Below are positions 1-11,563 of a stretch of DNA of 64,000 bases, piece after piece. The translations under genes were made by a program, and so were the position numbers. The first letter of the stretch is position 1. Each line of letters begins with the position of its first letter. Origin of the DNA: Lichina pygmaea (lineage: Eukaryota > Ascomycota > Lichinomycetes > Lichinales > Lichinaceae); the NCBI GenBank assembly GCA_963422465.1, contig OY730173.1, forward strand, positions 930,001-994,000, in the 5' to 3' direction. The notes under the pieces are model-generated. The model was not told the DNA's origin, did not search any database, and saw nothing but the letters and a program-made list of their open reading frames with translations.

Positions 1-79
1 ATGAGGATGGGGGATACGGTACGGATTGCGTCGGGTGCTCGTAGATCAGTGTTGAAGGGAGCGCTGATGAGAGGATCAG

Positions 80-1540
80 AGCCGGACGACGGCATCTACA
101 AAGATGAACGACACGTCGAGTCGGTCCCACGCCGTCTTCACCATCATGCTCAAGCAGATCCACCACGACATGGACACGGATGAGACGACGGAACGGGTGG
201 CTCGGATACGGCTTGTCGATCTGGCTGGGTCCGAAAGGGCCAAGTCCACCGAGGCGACGGGGCAACGGCTGCGCGAGGGGTCGAACATCAACAAGTCCCT
301 GACCACGCTGGGCCGAGTCATCGCGGCGCTTACTTCGGACCCGCGGCAACACAGCGGGCGAAAAGCTCGTCGGGCGACCAGGGAGATCGTGCCGTACCGC
401 GATTCGATCCTGACCTGGCTCCTGAAAGACTCGCTCGGGGGGAATTCGAAGACGGCGATGATCGCATGCATCTCTCCATGCGACTACGACGAGACGCTGT
501 CGACGCTGCGGTACGCCGACCAAGCGAAGCGCATCCGCACCCGGGCCATCGTCAACCAGGACCATGTATCGGCGGCCGAGCGCGACGCGCAGATTGTCGA
601 CATGCAGGAGACGATCCGACGCCTGCAGCTGAGCGTGTCGCAGCAGGCGCAACAGCAGCAGCAGGTCGTGCTCAGCACGGCGGCCCGGCTGCGCGACAAC
701 GAGAACCAGGCCAGCCAGCAGCTCGAGGAATACCAGAAGCAGGTCGAGCTCATGCAGCAGATGACGCAGGAGGAGAAGCAGGTCAGCGAGTGCAAGATCC
801 GCACGCTGCAGACCCAGAACGAGGCGCTGCGGCGGCATCTCAGGCTCGCGGTCGAGTCGCTCAAGAAGCCCATCCCCGAAGTGCTGTCGCTCGACGACGA
901 CGATTACTACTCCGTCGACGACGTTGAAGAGTGCGACGACGGCGACGGTGGATACCGAGGAGAAGGCGGGCCAGAGGAATCCGAGGCGCTGGAACAGCAG
1001 CTCGTCCACGTCGACTCCGACGGCGGCACGAGACACGGTTCACCATCATATGGCTCGGAGCTCGTACCTGTGGAACACGACCGTTCGTCACCTGAAGAAA
1101 CCAACAAGGAGAATACCGCCCCAGCCGAGCCACGACGCCCCAAGTACCCATCGCTATCGCCGTTTCCCTCACAGAACTCCAGCAATGGCACCAAAGAGAG
1201 TAACGGCAGCGACATACCCAGCCACAACACCAACGCCACCAACAACCGCAGCACTAGCCAGACGCGGGGTCCTCTCCGTCAATCGAGCATCAACGCAAAC
1301 ATACCGTTCAAAACCGCCCAAGCACCACGACTGTCGGCAGCCGGTGGCATGTATCCGAGCACGGCAGCACCTTCGACGACAGCGAGAGCAGAAGCGACAG
1401 CGGCGGCGCTCAAGTCGGCCGAAGGCGCCGGACTGGAAACACATGCCGAGCTGCGCGACTTGCTCTCGGACATTGGCTTCTTCAGACGCAAACTGGCGGA
1501 CGACCATGTGCGCTTTGGGGGCTTTGCCATGGGAGTATGA
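80..1540 (+). CDS. Kinesin motor protein, 3' part (5' end outside window)
   Basis: ATP-driven microtubule motor. The visible part begins inside the motor domain: switch I (NDTSSRSH, from 107), switch II (DLAGSE, near 220), then NINKSL and the C-terminal motor helix. About 60 residues of Gln-rich coiled coil follow (600-850), then an acidic patch and a low-complexity Ser/Thr/Pro tail. The frame is open upstream of the ATG at 104 and reads TTASTK before NDTSSRSH, as kinesins do, so 104 is internal. A likely intron acceptor (CAG) ends at 79, with a CTGAT branch-like motif 10-15 bases before it. The motor resembles kinesin-3 (KIF1/UncB type), but the FHA and PH domains that would settle this are not visible. 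The tail is short for a long-range cargo kinesin. Confidence 0.88.
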   Translation, partial: SRTTASTKMNDTSSRSHAVFTIMLKQIHHDMDTDETTERVARIRLVDLAGSERAKSTEATGQRLREGSNINKSLTTLGRVIAALTSDPRQHSGRKARRATREIVPYRDSILTWLLKDSLGGNSKTAMIACISPCDYDETLSTLRYADQAKRIRTRAIVNQDHVSAAERDAQIVDMQETIRRLQLSVSQQAQQQQQVVLSTAARLRDNENQASQQLEEYQKQVELMQQMTQEEKQVSECKIRTLQTQNEALRRHLRLAVESLKKPIPEVLSLDDDDYYSVDDVEECDDGDGGYRGEGGPEESEALEQQLVHVDSDGGTRHGSPSYGSELVPVEHDRSSPEETNKENTAPAEPRRPKYPSLSPFPSQNSSNGTKESNGSDIPSHNTNATNNRSTSQTRGPLRQSSINANIPFKTAQAPRLSAAGGMYPSTAAPSTTARAEATAAALKSAEGAGLETHAELRDLLSDIGFFRRKLADDHVRFGGFAMGV

Positions 1541-1559
1541 ACAGTTGGGGATGAAGTGT

Positions 1560-1598
<39 letters not shown>

Positions 1599-3153
1599 AT
1601 GATGGAGCTATGAACATCACGATGACGTGTGACCAGCGGGGGAGTTTTGGGAGGCTTTCCGCTGCATCGGCCTGGTTTCACATGGGGCTTTCCACCGTGG
1701 GCGAAAGAGAGCAAGCAATCTCGCGCGCGCTGGTTCTCTTGTCGATTGTCCAGGACCACGGGATGGACCACTTGTGGCGGGGTGGTGGTCTGTACCGGTC
1801 TTCCGGCCTCTGCTATCCTTTACAAAAGAACGATGGCAGCGACAAGCAAGCATTGGCTTGGCGCATTTACCGGCTTCTCAGGGCGACAAACACCGCCCCC
1901 CCCCCCCCCCCCCCCCAAAGAAAAAGGGCTGTGACGTCGCAGAGGACCGGACCACAACACCTACTGTACACAAGCAACAAAGGAACATTGACACAGTCCA
2001 TCATCCTCCAAGACTGTCACCATCACCATAACCCGCCAAAGAAGAAAAAAGGTTTTTTTTACTGCGAACAGCTAGATCGTCACACTTGTGAGAAGAATCT
2101 AGTGCAAGCGACTAGGGCTACTAAACTCCACGCTCTCGAAAGGGATAGGAGGTGGGAGAGCAGATGTTGTCATAGGGCGGGTCAGTGTATACATAGCGGA
2201 TCAGTTTGGAATGGGCGTGAGTGCTGTGGAAAGCGAATGGTGTGTAAATTAGGGGATTGTATAGGACTTGGTTCTTCCATCTCTGTTCTTCATGTTCTTC
2301 TTGTGAGCAGGGCCCAAGTTGAGGGACTATACCATATCATACTATATCTTGCATATATGATGAAGATGATGAAAATAATGATGGTGATGATGATGATGAT
2401 GAAATTTGAACCAGCACATGATTCATTACTTGTACATTCATTCATCACTGATCATTGATCTGTTGGTCTGTTGGTCAGTTGTTTGGTGGGTTGGGTGGTT
2501 GGTTGAGCTGTCGATCAATGCTTGGCGTGCTCCCACAAAAGAGATATGTGATGTACAGTATCATGATCCATGACCCATCAACCATAACCCGTCACGCAGA
2601 GGCATAAGCCAGGAGCAACCAAAGAGAGGGAGGGGAGAGAACTAAAGGGTGTGATATCACGCAGATAATGCACTGTAGGTAGAGTACCCCTTGCACAATC
2701 CATCCCCATCCCTCCCCCTCCCCCCAAAAGAAAAAAAAAAGAGTGTGAGCGCAACGTAGACTCAACCTTTTGTCCCCCCCACACACACATTACACACATT
2801 ACAGACAGACAGACGGACTCCTCAGCAGACTCCAACGGACTCCAACGGGAAGGTCTAGAGAAAAGGTGTTACGTGCTGAATGCCAAATCAGTCCTTTGCA
2901 GGCTTTACCACTTGCACTTCTCCGGGAAAGGGGATGGCGATCAGAGTACAGCAGTCTCGAGAGTCATGAGCATATCAGTACAACAGGAGAGATACTAAAG
3001 TACTCAAGGCTCTGCGATATGATGCGCTCTCTTGAGCGAGAGAGCAGAGGGTAACGGAATATGTCGTGTGTATATACGTACTTTGTACGACGGGCATGAC
3101 TTGATTGTTTCGTGGCCCCCCTCCCTGGTTTGTTTGCATGTGGCCACTGGGTT
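1541..3153. other. Gene-free stretch with microsatellites
   Basis: No supported gene between the convergent 3' ends of the kinesin and VPS16 genes. It holds a (GT)n run at about 1557-1594, a 21-base C homopolymer at 1896-1916, short GAT/ATG repeats near 2356-2400, and pyrimidine- and purine-rich stretches. The open frames here come from these repeats. Confidence 0.7.
1557..1594. repeat. (GT)n microsatellite
   Basis: Almost pure GT dinucleotide run starting 17 bases after the kinesin stop codon, so probably in its 3' UTR. Confidence 0.95.
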
Positions 3154-3966
3154 CTATCTGTTCGGTCTCAACCTGGCGATGAATCGATCGACTTCATCTC
3201 GCGCGCTTCGAAGACCTTCGCTTGCTGCGGTAGAACCCCGGCTCGTACCATCTACACCACCATCACCGTCCGAGGCCACTCTGTCCCGAAGATCTTCCAG
3301 CAAGGCGACGTTCTTGACGCGAAAGGCTTCCTCGGCGGCTTTGAGCGGCAGACCGCATTTGACGTACATGTCGACGCGCTCGGCCGGAGTGGTGGCGGAA
3401 GAAGAGCATTTGGGGATGAAGAACGCTGCGAGCTTGGTGTTGCCCGCCGACAGAATTTCGCTGAAGAAAGGCTGTGCGTTACGTGAGTGGGTGGTTAGTG
3501 ACTTCGTTTGTTCCTGGCGAGAGAGGAGAGGGGACAAAAGAGACAAGAGAGACGAGAGAGGTGTATGGCAAAGCATGGTCTAGCGTAGAACGAGGCAGAG
3601 ACGGCCACCAACCTCCCATCCGATGGGGCTCTTCCGGTTGTTCCTTCCCATCTCTTCGAGTTCGCCCCAGTCGCGCCTGGCCACGAGCGCACGCAGGCGC
3701 ACCCACCAATATGTCTTCTCTGGTACGCGAAACTCCGACTGCACCTTCTTCGCGCGCGAACCGTATCCCAGTCGCGTGAGCTGATACACCGTCTGGTTGA
3801 CGGAGAGGCCAAAGAACGGCTCCGGCAGCTCCTTGGTGAGCGCGTCCTGCATGCGCAGGAGCTTTGCGGCGTCGTCGAGCGCTTTGACCTCCGGCGCGTG
3901 CTCCTTCGAGTCCTGCAGCACCTTCTGCGCGAGCTTTAACCGGTCGATATTTGATCGTACCTCCTT

Positions 3967-4010
<44 letters not shown>

Positions 4011-6114
4011 GATGCTGCTCCAGCGCTTGGCGGAAGATCAGCAGCGCCCCGTCCAGCCGCCGGTCATCTTGATAGTACAGATCCTTGAGCAGCTCCGTGT
4101 CCTGCGCGCGGGCGGACGTCTCGACCAGCGCTGTCGCGATCGGGCGTTTGTTGATGACCCGGAAGAACGCCGCGAGGGGAAGCTTGCCACGCAGGTGGAG
4201 GAGTACGTAGTAGATGAGATCGGTGTCGCCGCTCTGGATGGCCTTGTCCAGCGCCAGCTCGCCCTCCTCCATCTGCAGCAGCAGCGGCACCTGGCTGGCG
4301 GCACGCAGCTCGTAATTCAACAACATCGTCGCAAGACGTCCGCGTCCCTCGTCGTACGCCGTCCTTGCAATCTCCTCGAATGCGACGCCTGGCTTTCCTT
4401 TGAGCTTCTGCACGATCGCCTGGCAGATGCTGTCCTCGTCTTCGGACGAGACGCGAACCTTCTGGCTGGCCCAGTGCACATAGATCTTCTCCGTCGGCAG
4501 CCTCAGGTACTCCGACAGCCGCAGAGCCAGGAGATACTGACGGCGGTTGACGAGTCGCTGGACGATGCCATCCGGTGTGAGCCGTATGTACTGCTCATAT
4601 GAAATGGGCATTCCGATCTCGTAGTATCGAACTGCATTCATCACACGCAGCGTTTCACACATCTCGACAAAATCATCGCTATTGTACAGGTCAAGTACCG
4701 ACTTGCCGAAAGACGCTGCTCGGAGCAACTGTTTCTGCCAAGGACTGCTGTATTCGTGGCCGGCAGCCCTGACGCATGTATCGACGGCCTCTGCAAGACT
4801 CGACTGGATCAGTCGAATATTGTCGTCGGCCTTCGGCGATCGCTTGTCCAGCTGCTCCATAGCATCCAGCAAGACCGATGCCGGAGACTCCGATCCCACC
4901 TGAAAGACGTCTTGGACGGCATCCGGAACCTTTTGTAAAAACTCACAGACGTCGTTGCTGACGACTCGAGCTCCATCAACGTCGGGAATCACATGAACAT
5001 ACCCATCGTAGTAGTACCTAAAACTAGTTCGTCAGGTGTCCCACTGAAGCGAATCTCGACACCCACTTTGCAGCCGTATCGCCTGTCCCCACGCCGATGA
5101 GATGGACCTCATCCTCCCAAGCCAGCATCACCGCGCTGTTACCACACCATTGTAGGTCCTTCGGTGGAGCCTTCGCCCCCGAGTGGTAGTCGCTGACCTT
5201 GTCCTGAAAATCGCTGCTGACAATCCAGACGCGCCCATCCTCGGTGTACAAGGCCACGAGACTGCCGTTTGGCGATGCTGAAATATGAGTAAAGGGACCA
5301 TTCTGCAGCATCCGATCCTCGCATTCAGATGGGTCGACTACATATATGGTTCTGTCAATGGCGAGGAGCACCTCCACCGACCGCGAGAGCGTGTAAGCCG
5401 GTGGGATCAGGGTCCATGAATGCACGGTGTCTTCTGGCGCGGCGGCCAGCAGCTTCGGCCGAGGCTCATCGTCACCGGTTACAGATACGAGACGATTGTT
5501 GGAGAGAAGAGCAGCAAAACCGGACGACCAGAACCTGCAGCTCTTCACTCCCGCTTCTTCGGCTACCTGACCGCATTAGCAGGCTGGCGGAGATCAGTCG
5601 TGGTATCCAGCGTATCGTACTTTGCCCAACGAGAACTGCGAGAACTCTCCTTGGAGGTCGTAGTAGCACCGCACGATGCCATCTTTGGTCACGACTACCA
5701 GTCTTTCATGTCCTAACCAGCCTAGACCTCTGATCGATCCCTTCTCCCACTACAGCATTGGTGAGTAGTCAGTCACCGTGTTGGCTTAGGGTGTTGCTCC
5801 TCCAAGCCGAACCTACTATGATCTGCTTCAAGAGCTTTCCGGCGCAGCTGTAGATGTCGATGCTCAACTTGGCCTTTTGCGAGCCGGTAAATGCCTGTAG
5901 TTTATCGTCATCTCGATGCAAGGCTGCGAACATCAGCACCGCTCATCAATGACTTCTCAACGGACTCACCAAGCGCTCCACTGTACGGCGCGCCTGCTAC
6001 AACATAGTTGTCGAGCTCGAGGTCATCATCGAAGACACCAGTGTAGAGCTGTACTTTCCTGTAGAAGCCGTCGCCGAGCCTGTCCCATTCCGCTGTAGGG
6101 CTAGACATAGACAT
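3154..6114 (-). CDS. VPS16: Vacuolar protein sorting protein 16 (HOPS/CORVET core)
   Basis: Core subunit of the class C Vps tethering complexes (HOPS and CORVET) at vacuole and endosome membranes, where it binds Vps33. The joined exons are 5970..6114, 5817..5923, 5621..5749, 5061..5566, 3613..5017 and 3471..3154 (minus strand), giving about 869 residues. All five introns (43-141 bases) keep phase. Diagnostic stretches are GFYRKVQLY near the N-terminus, YYYDGYVHVIPDVDGAR at the end of the beta-propeller half, EKIYVHWA, and the alpha-solenoid C-terminus ending FIARLRPNR. The start is ATG 6114; the codon at 6123 is GTG. A run of about 17 glutamines (CAA repeats, 3966-4014, near residue 630-646) interrupts the helical half and is not part of the family core. 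The gene is divergent from the one at 6295. Confidence 0.95.
3966..4014 (-). repeat. In-frame CAA repeat (poly-Gln) in VPS16
   Basis: TTG repeats on the + strand read as a nearly uninterrupted CAA run on the coding strand, giving about 17 Gln in the alpha-solenoid half of Vps16. Codon purity suggests recent slippage rather than selected sequence. Confidence 0.9.
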
Positions 6115-6294
6115 TGCCGTCACGCTGAAGAGCAGGTGATGCTCCAGGTGCCGATGGTACTTACCCGCGCGGCAGGGACGGATATTCGGATCTCGGAAAA
6201 TGTATTTCTCCTTTCCAGAAATACACGGCCGATCTTATCTATCCGACGCTAGCCGACTTATGAGACCGACCTCCGTTGTAGCATCCATGGGCCA
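6115..6294. promoter_or_regulatory. Divergent promoter VPS16 / AAA-lid gene
   Basis: Only 180 bases separate the ATG at 6114 (minus) from the ATG at 6295 (plus), so both promoters and 5' UTRs must lie or overlap here. I see no clear TATA box. Confidence 0.55.
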
Positions 6295-7838
6295 ATGGCC
6301 AACCCAGCCTTGAGCGACAAAATCGAGAGTCTTAATGACGTTGAGCTAGCAGTTCTCTGTTGTATCACTGCCAATCAATCATGTTTACTCAGATATCCCA
6401 TCCAAGCCTTACCCGGTCTAAGCCGTGAGATAGAAAAGGTGGCCCACTCTGCCTGGGCGACGAGGACCTCGTGCTTCTAATACTTGAGCTCTCTAGATAG
6501 CTACCAAAGCATACGGTCTTACGAGTCGCAGGTTGAAATGTACGACGAAGACGACCGTCGCTGATGTTCGGCGTGCCTTCATCGTCGAAGAGGAGACGCC
6601 GAGGGGACAAGAACCTCGAGATGCAACTAACGAAGGCAAACTGGTAAGTCCACCAGCTGGACTTGAACCCAAGCGAGATGAAAATCTTCATCTTATTGTT
6701 GAATTGCCATCCAGCCTTCTGTGTCAGAGAAGAACCCGGACTCCAACGCGACCAACGAAGTTGGAGGGCCAAGAATCGCCAACGTAACGGTACTATCAAG
6801 CCTCAGCGATGCCTCCCGGGAAGTGCAGGTGCAGGTTCTAGAAGTATGTGCCGTCTGGGCTTCATATACTCTCACAGATGACTGATCGGTTAAGAGTAGT
6901 TCATTCGGACAAGGCGCATCCCTTCAGAGGTAGCTGTCTTGACAGCTCCCAATCGGTTCGTGGTTGTTGTCCTGGAGTGTCTGGAGAGCACTGGCAGACT
7001 GGTGCCACATCTGGTATGCCAATGATGATCGTACCGCTCCTCTTCAGATCTATAACCCGTTATAGATCGACCATCTCCTGCTCTCTCATTCAGAGGAAGC
7101 CAATCCTAGCAACCAAATCCAAGATGAACCAGCGGAGAGCGATCAGGACTCCCTCTCCATCCCCAATCCCAGCAACCGTGGATCATCAGAGGAAAGATCT
7201 ATGTCTGCTCAATCAGCCTTCCCTTCAGATGTAATTTTCCCAGATATCCATATCCCCCGAGACCGACATGGCAACTGACCACGCCGTTGCAAAGGATCTG
7301 TCCACTCTCTCGCGCCTCGCGCAGTCTGTGACGATGAAAGCCGAAGTACGCCGGTACCTGCAAGACATTGTTGTATTTCTTCGCATGCATCGTGCCGTTG
7401 ACGGCGGCGTCACAGCGCGGGCCAGTCGTGACTTTGAGCAGCTAGCGAGGTGACCTCCAACCATTTTGCACGCCGTCTTGGCCCCTTTCACTCTTCGTTC
7501 TTCGTTCCTCATCGCTCATTGGTCATCCTCTTCCGCCCCACTTCTGCCGTCATTCTACAAGGAGCATCCTAAAGTCCTCCCGAGCTGACATCCAATATCT
7601 CACGCTCAAAACCAGAAGCTGTCTCGCCGCTCTCCACGGCCTATCTTTCGTGACACCGTCATTGGTGGCGCTCGCCGCGCCGAAAGTATACGCGCATCGC
7701 ATCGTGCTGACCAAGCCCGAGGACGAACGGAGCATGCAGTGGGGTAGCAACATCCATGCCGTCACCGCATACCTCGGCCACTTGACCCCGGCAAAGGTCG
7801 TCGCCGATGTCCTTGCTCAGGTCGATGTGCCGATATAG
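6295..7838 (+). CDS. Fungal AAA-lid ('magnesium chelatase-like', MoxR/ChlI type) protein
   Basis: Matches a family conserved in Pezizomycotina and usually annotated as magnesium chelatase or ATPase AAA-3; its cellular role is not established. Recognisable blocks in order: ATG 6295 with ALSDKIESLNDVELAVL; a CTTKTTVADV block (about 6540-6640); IANVTVLSSLSDASREVQVQVLE (6770-6842); RFVVVVLECLESTGRLVPHL (about 6955-7014); HLLLSHSEE (about 7070); the lid block VTMKAEVRRYLQDIVVFLRMHRAVDGGVTARA (7330-7430); and a last exon from about 7614 (CLAALHGLSFVTPSLVALAAPKVYAHRIV) to the stop at 7838. Five or more introns are needed to connect them, and I did not fix each boundary. No intact Walker A motif is visible, so ATP hydrolysis should not be assumed. 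Confidence 0.8.
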
Positions 7839-8322
7839 AAAGATTTTTGCTTGGTTTGTCTGAGGATTGCTCACCAAGAACTAGGAAGAATGGGTTGAGG
7901 ATCTGCATTGATGGCTTCTTTCTATCTACGGGTAAGCAGCTCAGCTGGAAGTGGTTGATTCCATCGGAGACGGATCGTTCAATTGAAAAACGGTTAGTCA
8001 GTTCAAGTAGCGATGGTGAGCATGGAGAGGAGAGCTCGAACGGGAAAAGTCGTGGGTTGCAGGAGGAAAACGAGGGGGAGGCGGGTTCCCCGTAGGTCGT
8101 ATCTGACATGGCACGTCCGCAGAGATTAAGAAACGCCCACAGCGCATGTCATGGTGGAAGACAGGGAGCGACATGGATGACTTCTGTCAGGGATGTTCTT
8201 GTAGGTGTTTACGTGAACGTATATTCGACATCCAAGTATTCAACTGCCCAAGAAGGGTTTGAGATATCACTGAAAGGTTTGATGGATACACCATAATTTT
8301 ACCTGTCTCGCCCCCCCTACCC
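7839..8322. other. Convergent intergenic stretch
   Basis: 3' regions of the convergent AAA-lid and bestrophin-like genes. No further gene, RNA or repeat recognised. Confidence 0.5.
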
Positions 8323-9879
8323 CTAAGCACCACCACCACCACGACTCTCACCATTCTCACCATCACCACCATCTTCACCACCACTCCTCCTCTTCATGAA
8401 CATGACCCCACCCATTCTCCACTCGTCGACCATGACACCAATCTCCTGACGACAATCCTCGACGACGGCGTCCATCTTGATGTCGTTGCGGTCGTAGCCA
8501 AACGGATCCTCGAGCTGCGAGCCGATGCCTTCGATGCCGTACAGGGTGAAGGTGACGAGGGCCACGATGGGCACGGCCCACCAGCGCATGTCGTCGACGA
8601 TCGCGAACGGCAAGATGCAGCAGAAGAGCGCGAGCACTTGCCTTTGGTGAATACTGTTGGGGTGGGAGATTTCACGAGTCAACGGATTGAAAGGAGGGGA
8701 GGGGGGGGGAGGGGCTTAAGGTCGGGTGGTCGGACTAGAGGGGGAGTGGTTAAGGCTGCTTACAGGTGCGCAACGGGAAGAGGTGTCGATCTGATGGTCT
8801 CCATACGTCCGTACGCGTCAACGAGGGCGTTCAGCTGACTCTGTAACTGGCTCGACTGCGGGGCGTGGAACCAGCCCTTCTCGTATCCCCTCTTGATGTA
8901 CAGTTCGACGAAGAAGATCAGCTGCAGGGGCAGTCCCAGACCTTCATCCTCGAGGACCTTCATGCCGCCAGGCAAGAGATCCGAGAACTCGGACGTCATC
9001 GTCGGCCCGTCCTTCGCGATCATAGTCGCGGCCTCTTCAAGCGGACGCAGCGGCGCTCCCCACTCGGCGCGCAGATGGTTCTTGACCGCGTAGAGGATGG
9101 CCAGCAGAACGCGTATCACGCGCTCAGTGTCTGCCCTGTCCGCCTCCGAGGCCGGCATCTTGTCGTTGCTGCAGCAGCACAGGAACGAGCGGGTCAAGTT
9201 GCGGACGCAGGTGCACATCTGCGTCAGGTAGTTCCTCCCCGTCCAGAACCGCTGGAAGGATGTCTGGTTGCGGAAAACCTAGGCTCAGAAGGTCAGAAGA
9301 TCAGCATATGACGCACGTTCCACGGGAGGTTGAATGTACCAGCATCAGGCCCACGACTATGGACAGGCTGGGAATCTGTCACGCATCAGGACAATCAAGT
9401 CTCACGCCCGTTGCCATCTCGGTCACTGGCTCACAATGCTGCTGGGCAAGCCGAGGCTCGTATCGTCATCTCTGAGGTCGATATAGACGATGGCGACAGC
9501 GAACAGCGTATGGATTATGACGGGCAAGATAGTCACTGATTGCTCCCAGACAGTTCTGGTCAGCTAAGAGCGCAATTGGGGGGTTCTCTTTGGATAGCGC
9601 CAGAGATGGTCACAGTACCTCCATGGATAGATCCTTTGACGAAACGAAAGACGAGCGGACACCTGCGCATCGAACAGTCAACATGGAAGCCAGCGGCAAT
9701 GGGCTGCCCCCATCGCTCCTCATCTTGCGGCTCACCTCCTGGGCTTCCTCCGCGACGTGTACGCCAACGGGAATGTCGGAAGCCGCCCGGAGGCCTTTGT
9801 CGTTGTTCTCACGGACGAGTCTGCCATGGCTGGCAGATCCGAGGGTTGATCTAAGGATACGTACGGGACGTAGCTTCAC
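8323..9879 (-). CDS. Bestrophin/UPF0187-like anion channel
   Basis: Fungal member of the bestrophin/UPF0187 (RFP-TM) membrane family, presumably an anion channel. Exons on the minus strand: 9619..9662 (likely), 9435..9555, 9340..9375, 8764..9278 and 8653..8323; these joins keep one frame. Family marks are two N-terminal hydrophobic helices (VTILPVIIHTLFAVAIVYID and IPSLSIVVGLML), then FRNQTSFQRFWTGR, the bestrophin-type FRN...RF/YW.GR motif. The C-terminal block has WWAVPIVALVTFTLYGIEGIG followed by EDPFGYDRNDI, the best-conserved part. The last residues are Gly- and charge-rich. The N-terminus is unresolved: the open frame continues to about 9879, but its first codon there is GTG, so the true ATG may sit in a further upstream exon. 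Confidence 0.85.
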
Positions 9880-10730
9880 TCCGAGAAAATCGAAACGACT
9901 GAGCCACCGAGACCAGCGCCAAGTGGAGCCGGATCACTACCAATATATAACACCGCTGCACACCTAGAAGCAGCGCCCCCCGCTGCTAAGCCAGCCCTCC
10001 TCGAGGACCCCGTACTAAAGTGACAGCCATTTCCGATCCCACCGGGACTCGAACCCTGGACTAGCTTGCATGTCGCACACAGCAAGATTTTCCTTCAGGC
10101 CGCTCGAAACTACGTACGTATGTATGTACGTATCCACGGATCGTACTGAGAAATGATTGCCAAGGCTAAGCCTAATCTGGGCCAAAGCTATTATTTGTGC
10201 TGCAATACGTATGTAGGAGAACTGTACTTATAGTCAGGCAACGTACTTCCGTACGTAGTATAACACCACTGCTCACTCCGTAACCTTGGCAGAGCTGCTT
10301 TTCCTACCGCCAATGTTACTGACTACGGTAAGTGTTGAAGGCGACAAAACAACTCTAGACAAAAAGAGGTGCCCAGCAGTGATCTGTCAGGAGCAAAGGC
10401 ACGCTCCAAAAGGTGTTATCAACTCAAGGCCACCACCCGCGAAGAAAGCAGAAGAAGAACAATCTCAGGGCAGCTACTACGAGGTCCCTACAAGTACTAG
10501 GTCATAGGCACAGGAACAATCTCTTGATCTCCCTCTCTCATAATCTCTCTGTAGACTCGGACAAACTCGCAAGCGCCACCAACCTCTCTAGAAGGGGGGA
10601 CCCCTCCTACCCTATACGGTACCCTCGCTCTCCTAGCCCTCCCAGCGCCCACATAGCTCCTCTCAGAAGCTAGCTAACTTTCTTGCAATCTTCTAGCTAG
10701 GGAAGCTAGCTGTAGCAGCTAGCTACTCAT

Positions 10731-10927
10731 TGTTGGGATAATCGGTGTCGGTGACACTTCAGAATGACGAGGCACTTAGAAGACAATAGGATCTTGTATT
10801 CAATAGGATGTACTAAGACATTCGTCTACAATGAAAAATGAGAAAACCTTCCTTCCTCCCAATCTAGGGTTAGCGCCCTTCTGCATGTCACGTGGTATGA
10901 CGTTGCAGATCGCCCAACTTCAACACA
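10731..10927. mobile_element. Solo LTR of a retrotransposon (fossil)
   Basis: A 197-base unit starts TGTTGGG and ends CAACACA, so it has the TG...CA termini of an LTR. It is flanked on both sides by CTCAT (10726-10730 and 10928-10932), a 5-bp target-site duplication as made by LTR-retrotransposon integrases. No internal region remains, so it most likely arose by recombination between two LTRs. The family is probably copia- or gypsy-type, not resolvable from an LTR alone. The perfect duplication argues it is not very old. Confidence 0.72.
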
Positions 10928-11172
10928 CTCATGACGTCTCATGGCTGTCACGTGCGCTCAAACTAGCTAAAGAGGCCGACAGTATCTCAGGTGCACGGTC
11001 CTCTCGCCTGTCTTCATAGGGCTGTACTCCGTAGGGCAGGCCAAGATTACCATGGTTACGTAAGGTACGTATGTACGTAACGTACTGAAAGCCGATAGCC
11101 GGTCGACTATGTGGAGAGGTGCTGATAGCTGACAACCGGTCAACTGTGTGTAGATTTGTCTCTCTTGTCTAA

Positions 11173-11310
11173 CTAAAATCTAGGGGTGGTGACAAAGAAG
11201 AAGAGGAAAACTCTGCAGGCTGTCACGTGCCTGCAGACAACAATTTAGCCGTCGCTCAGGGGGGACTTGGGCAACTCTCCGTAGAGTCCCCGGTCAACTG
11301 GTACATACGT
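11173..11310 (+). repeat. Dispersed repeat, copy A
   Basis: Shares with the inverted copy at about 13617-13770 the ordered blocks CTAAAATCTAGG, AAAACTCTGCA, GTCACGTG, CAATTTAGCCGTC, CTCAGGGGG and GAGTCCC. The copies are clearly diverged. Ends are not sharp and no coding capacity is seen; it could be part of a MITE or an old LTR. Confidence 0.6.
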
Positions 11311-11563
11311 ACTGTGAAATTGTTTTCTGATGCAGCAATGGTTCAATAAAGTGGCAAACAAGGGGAAGATGAAAAGAAAATTAGACTCGCAAATGTTGCT
11401 GTCGCAGCCCTAGACTCTTTCTTATTGAACAGACCATGGACTCAAAGTAGATTTGAATGATTAGTGTGCAGAAGTCGTTGAACAACCAGCGCTCCTTTGC
11501 CTCGATCGGGGGATGTATAACTAATTAGCCTCGCAACGCCGCCGAGAAAATGGTTGACAACCC

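Larger units (their letters stand above)
9880..11563. other. Gene-free stretch with solo LTR, GTAC tracts and a repeat copy
   Basis: Holds a tRNA-like B-box (10020-10110, see rejected items), GTAC-rich tracts (10112-10260, 11060-11085), a solo LTR (10731-10927) and one copy of a dispersed repeat (about 11173-11310). Short CTAGCTAG-rich sequence lies at 10670-10725. No coding gene supported. Confidence 0.6.

Noticed and set aside
10020-10110. tRNA-like B box on the minus strand (GGGTTCGAGTCCC) with a nearby stem CTTGC/GCAAG
   Set aside because: No matching acceptor stem, a mismatch in the T stem and a 12-base anticodon loop. At best a decayed tRNA or tRNA-derived repeat, so not annotated.
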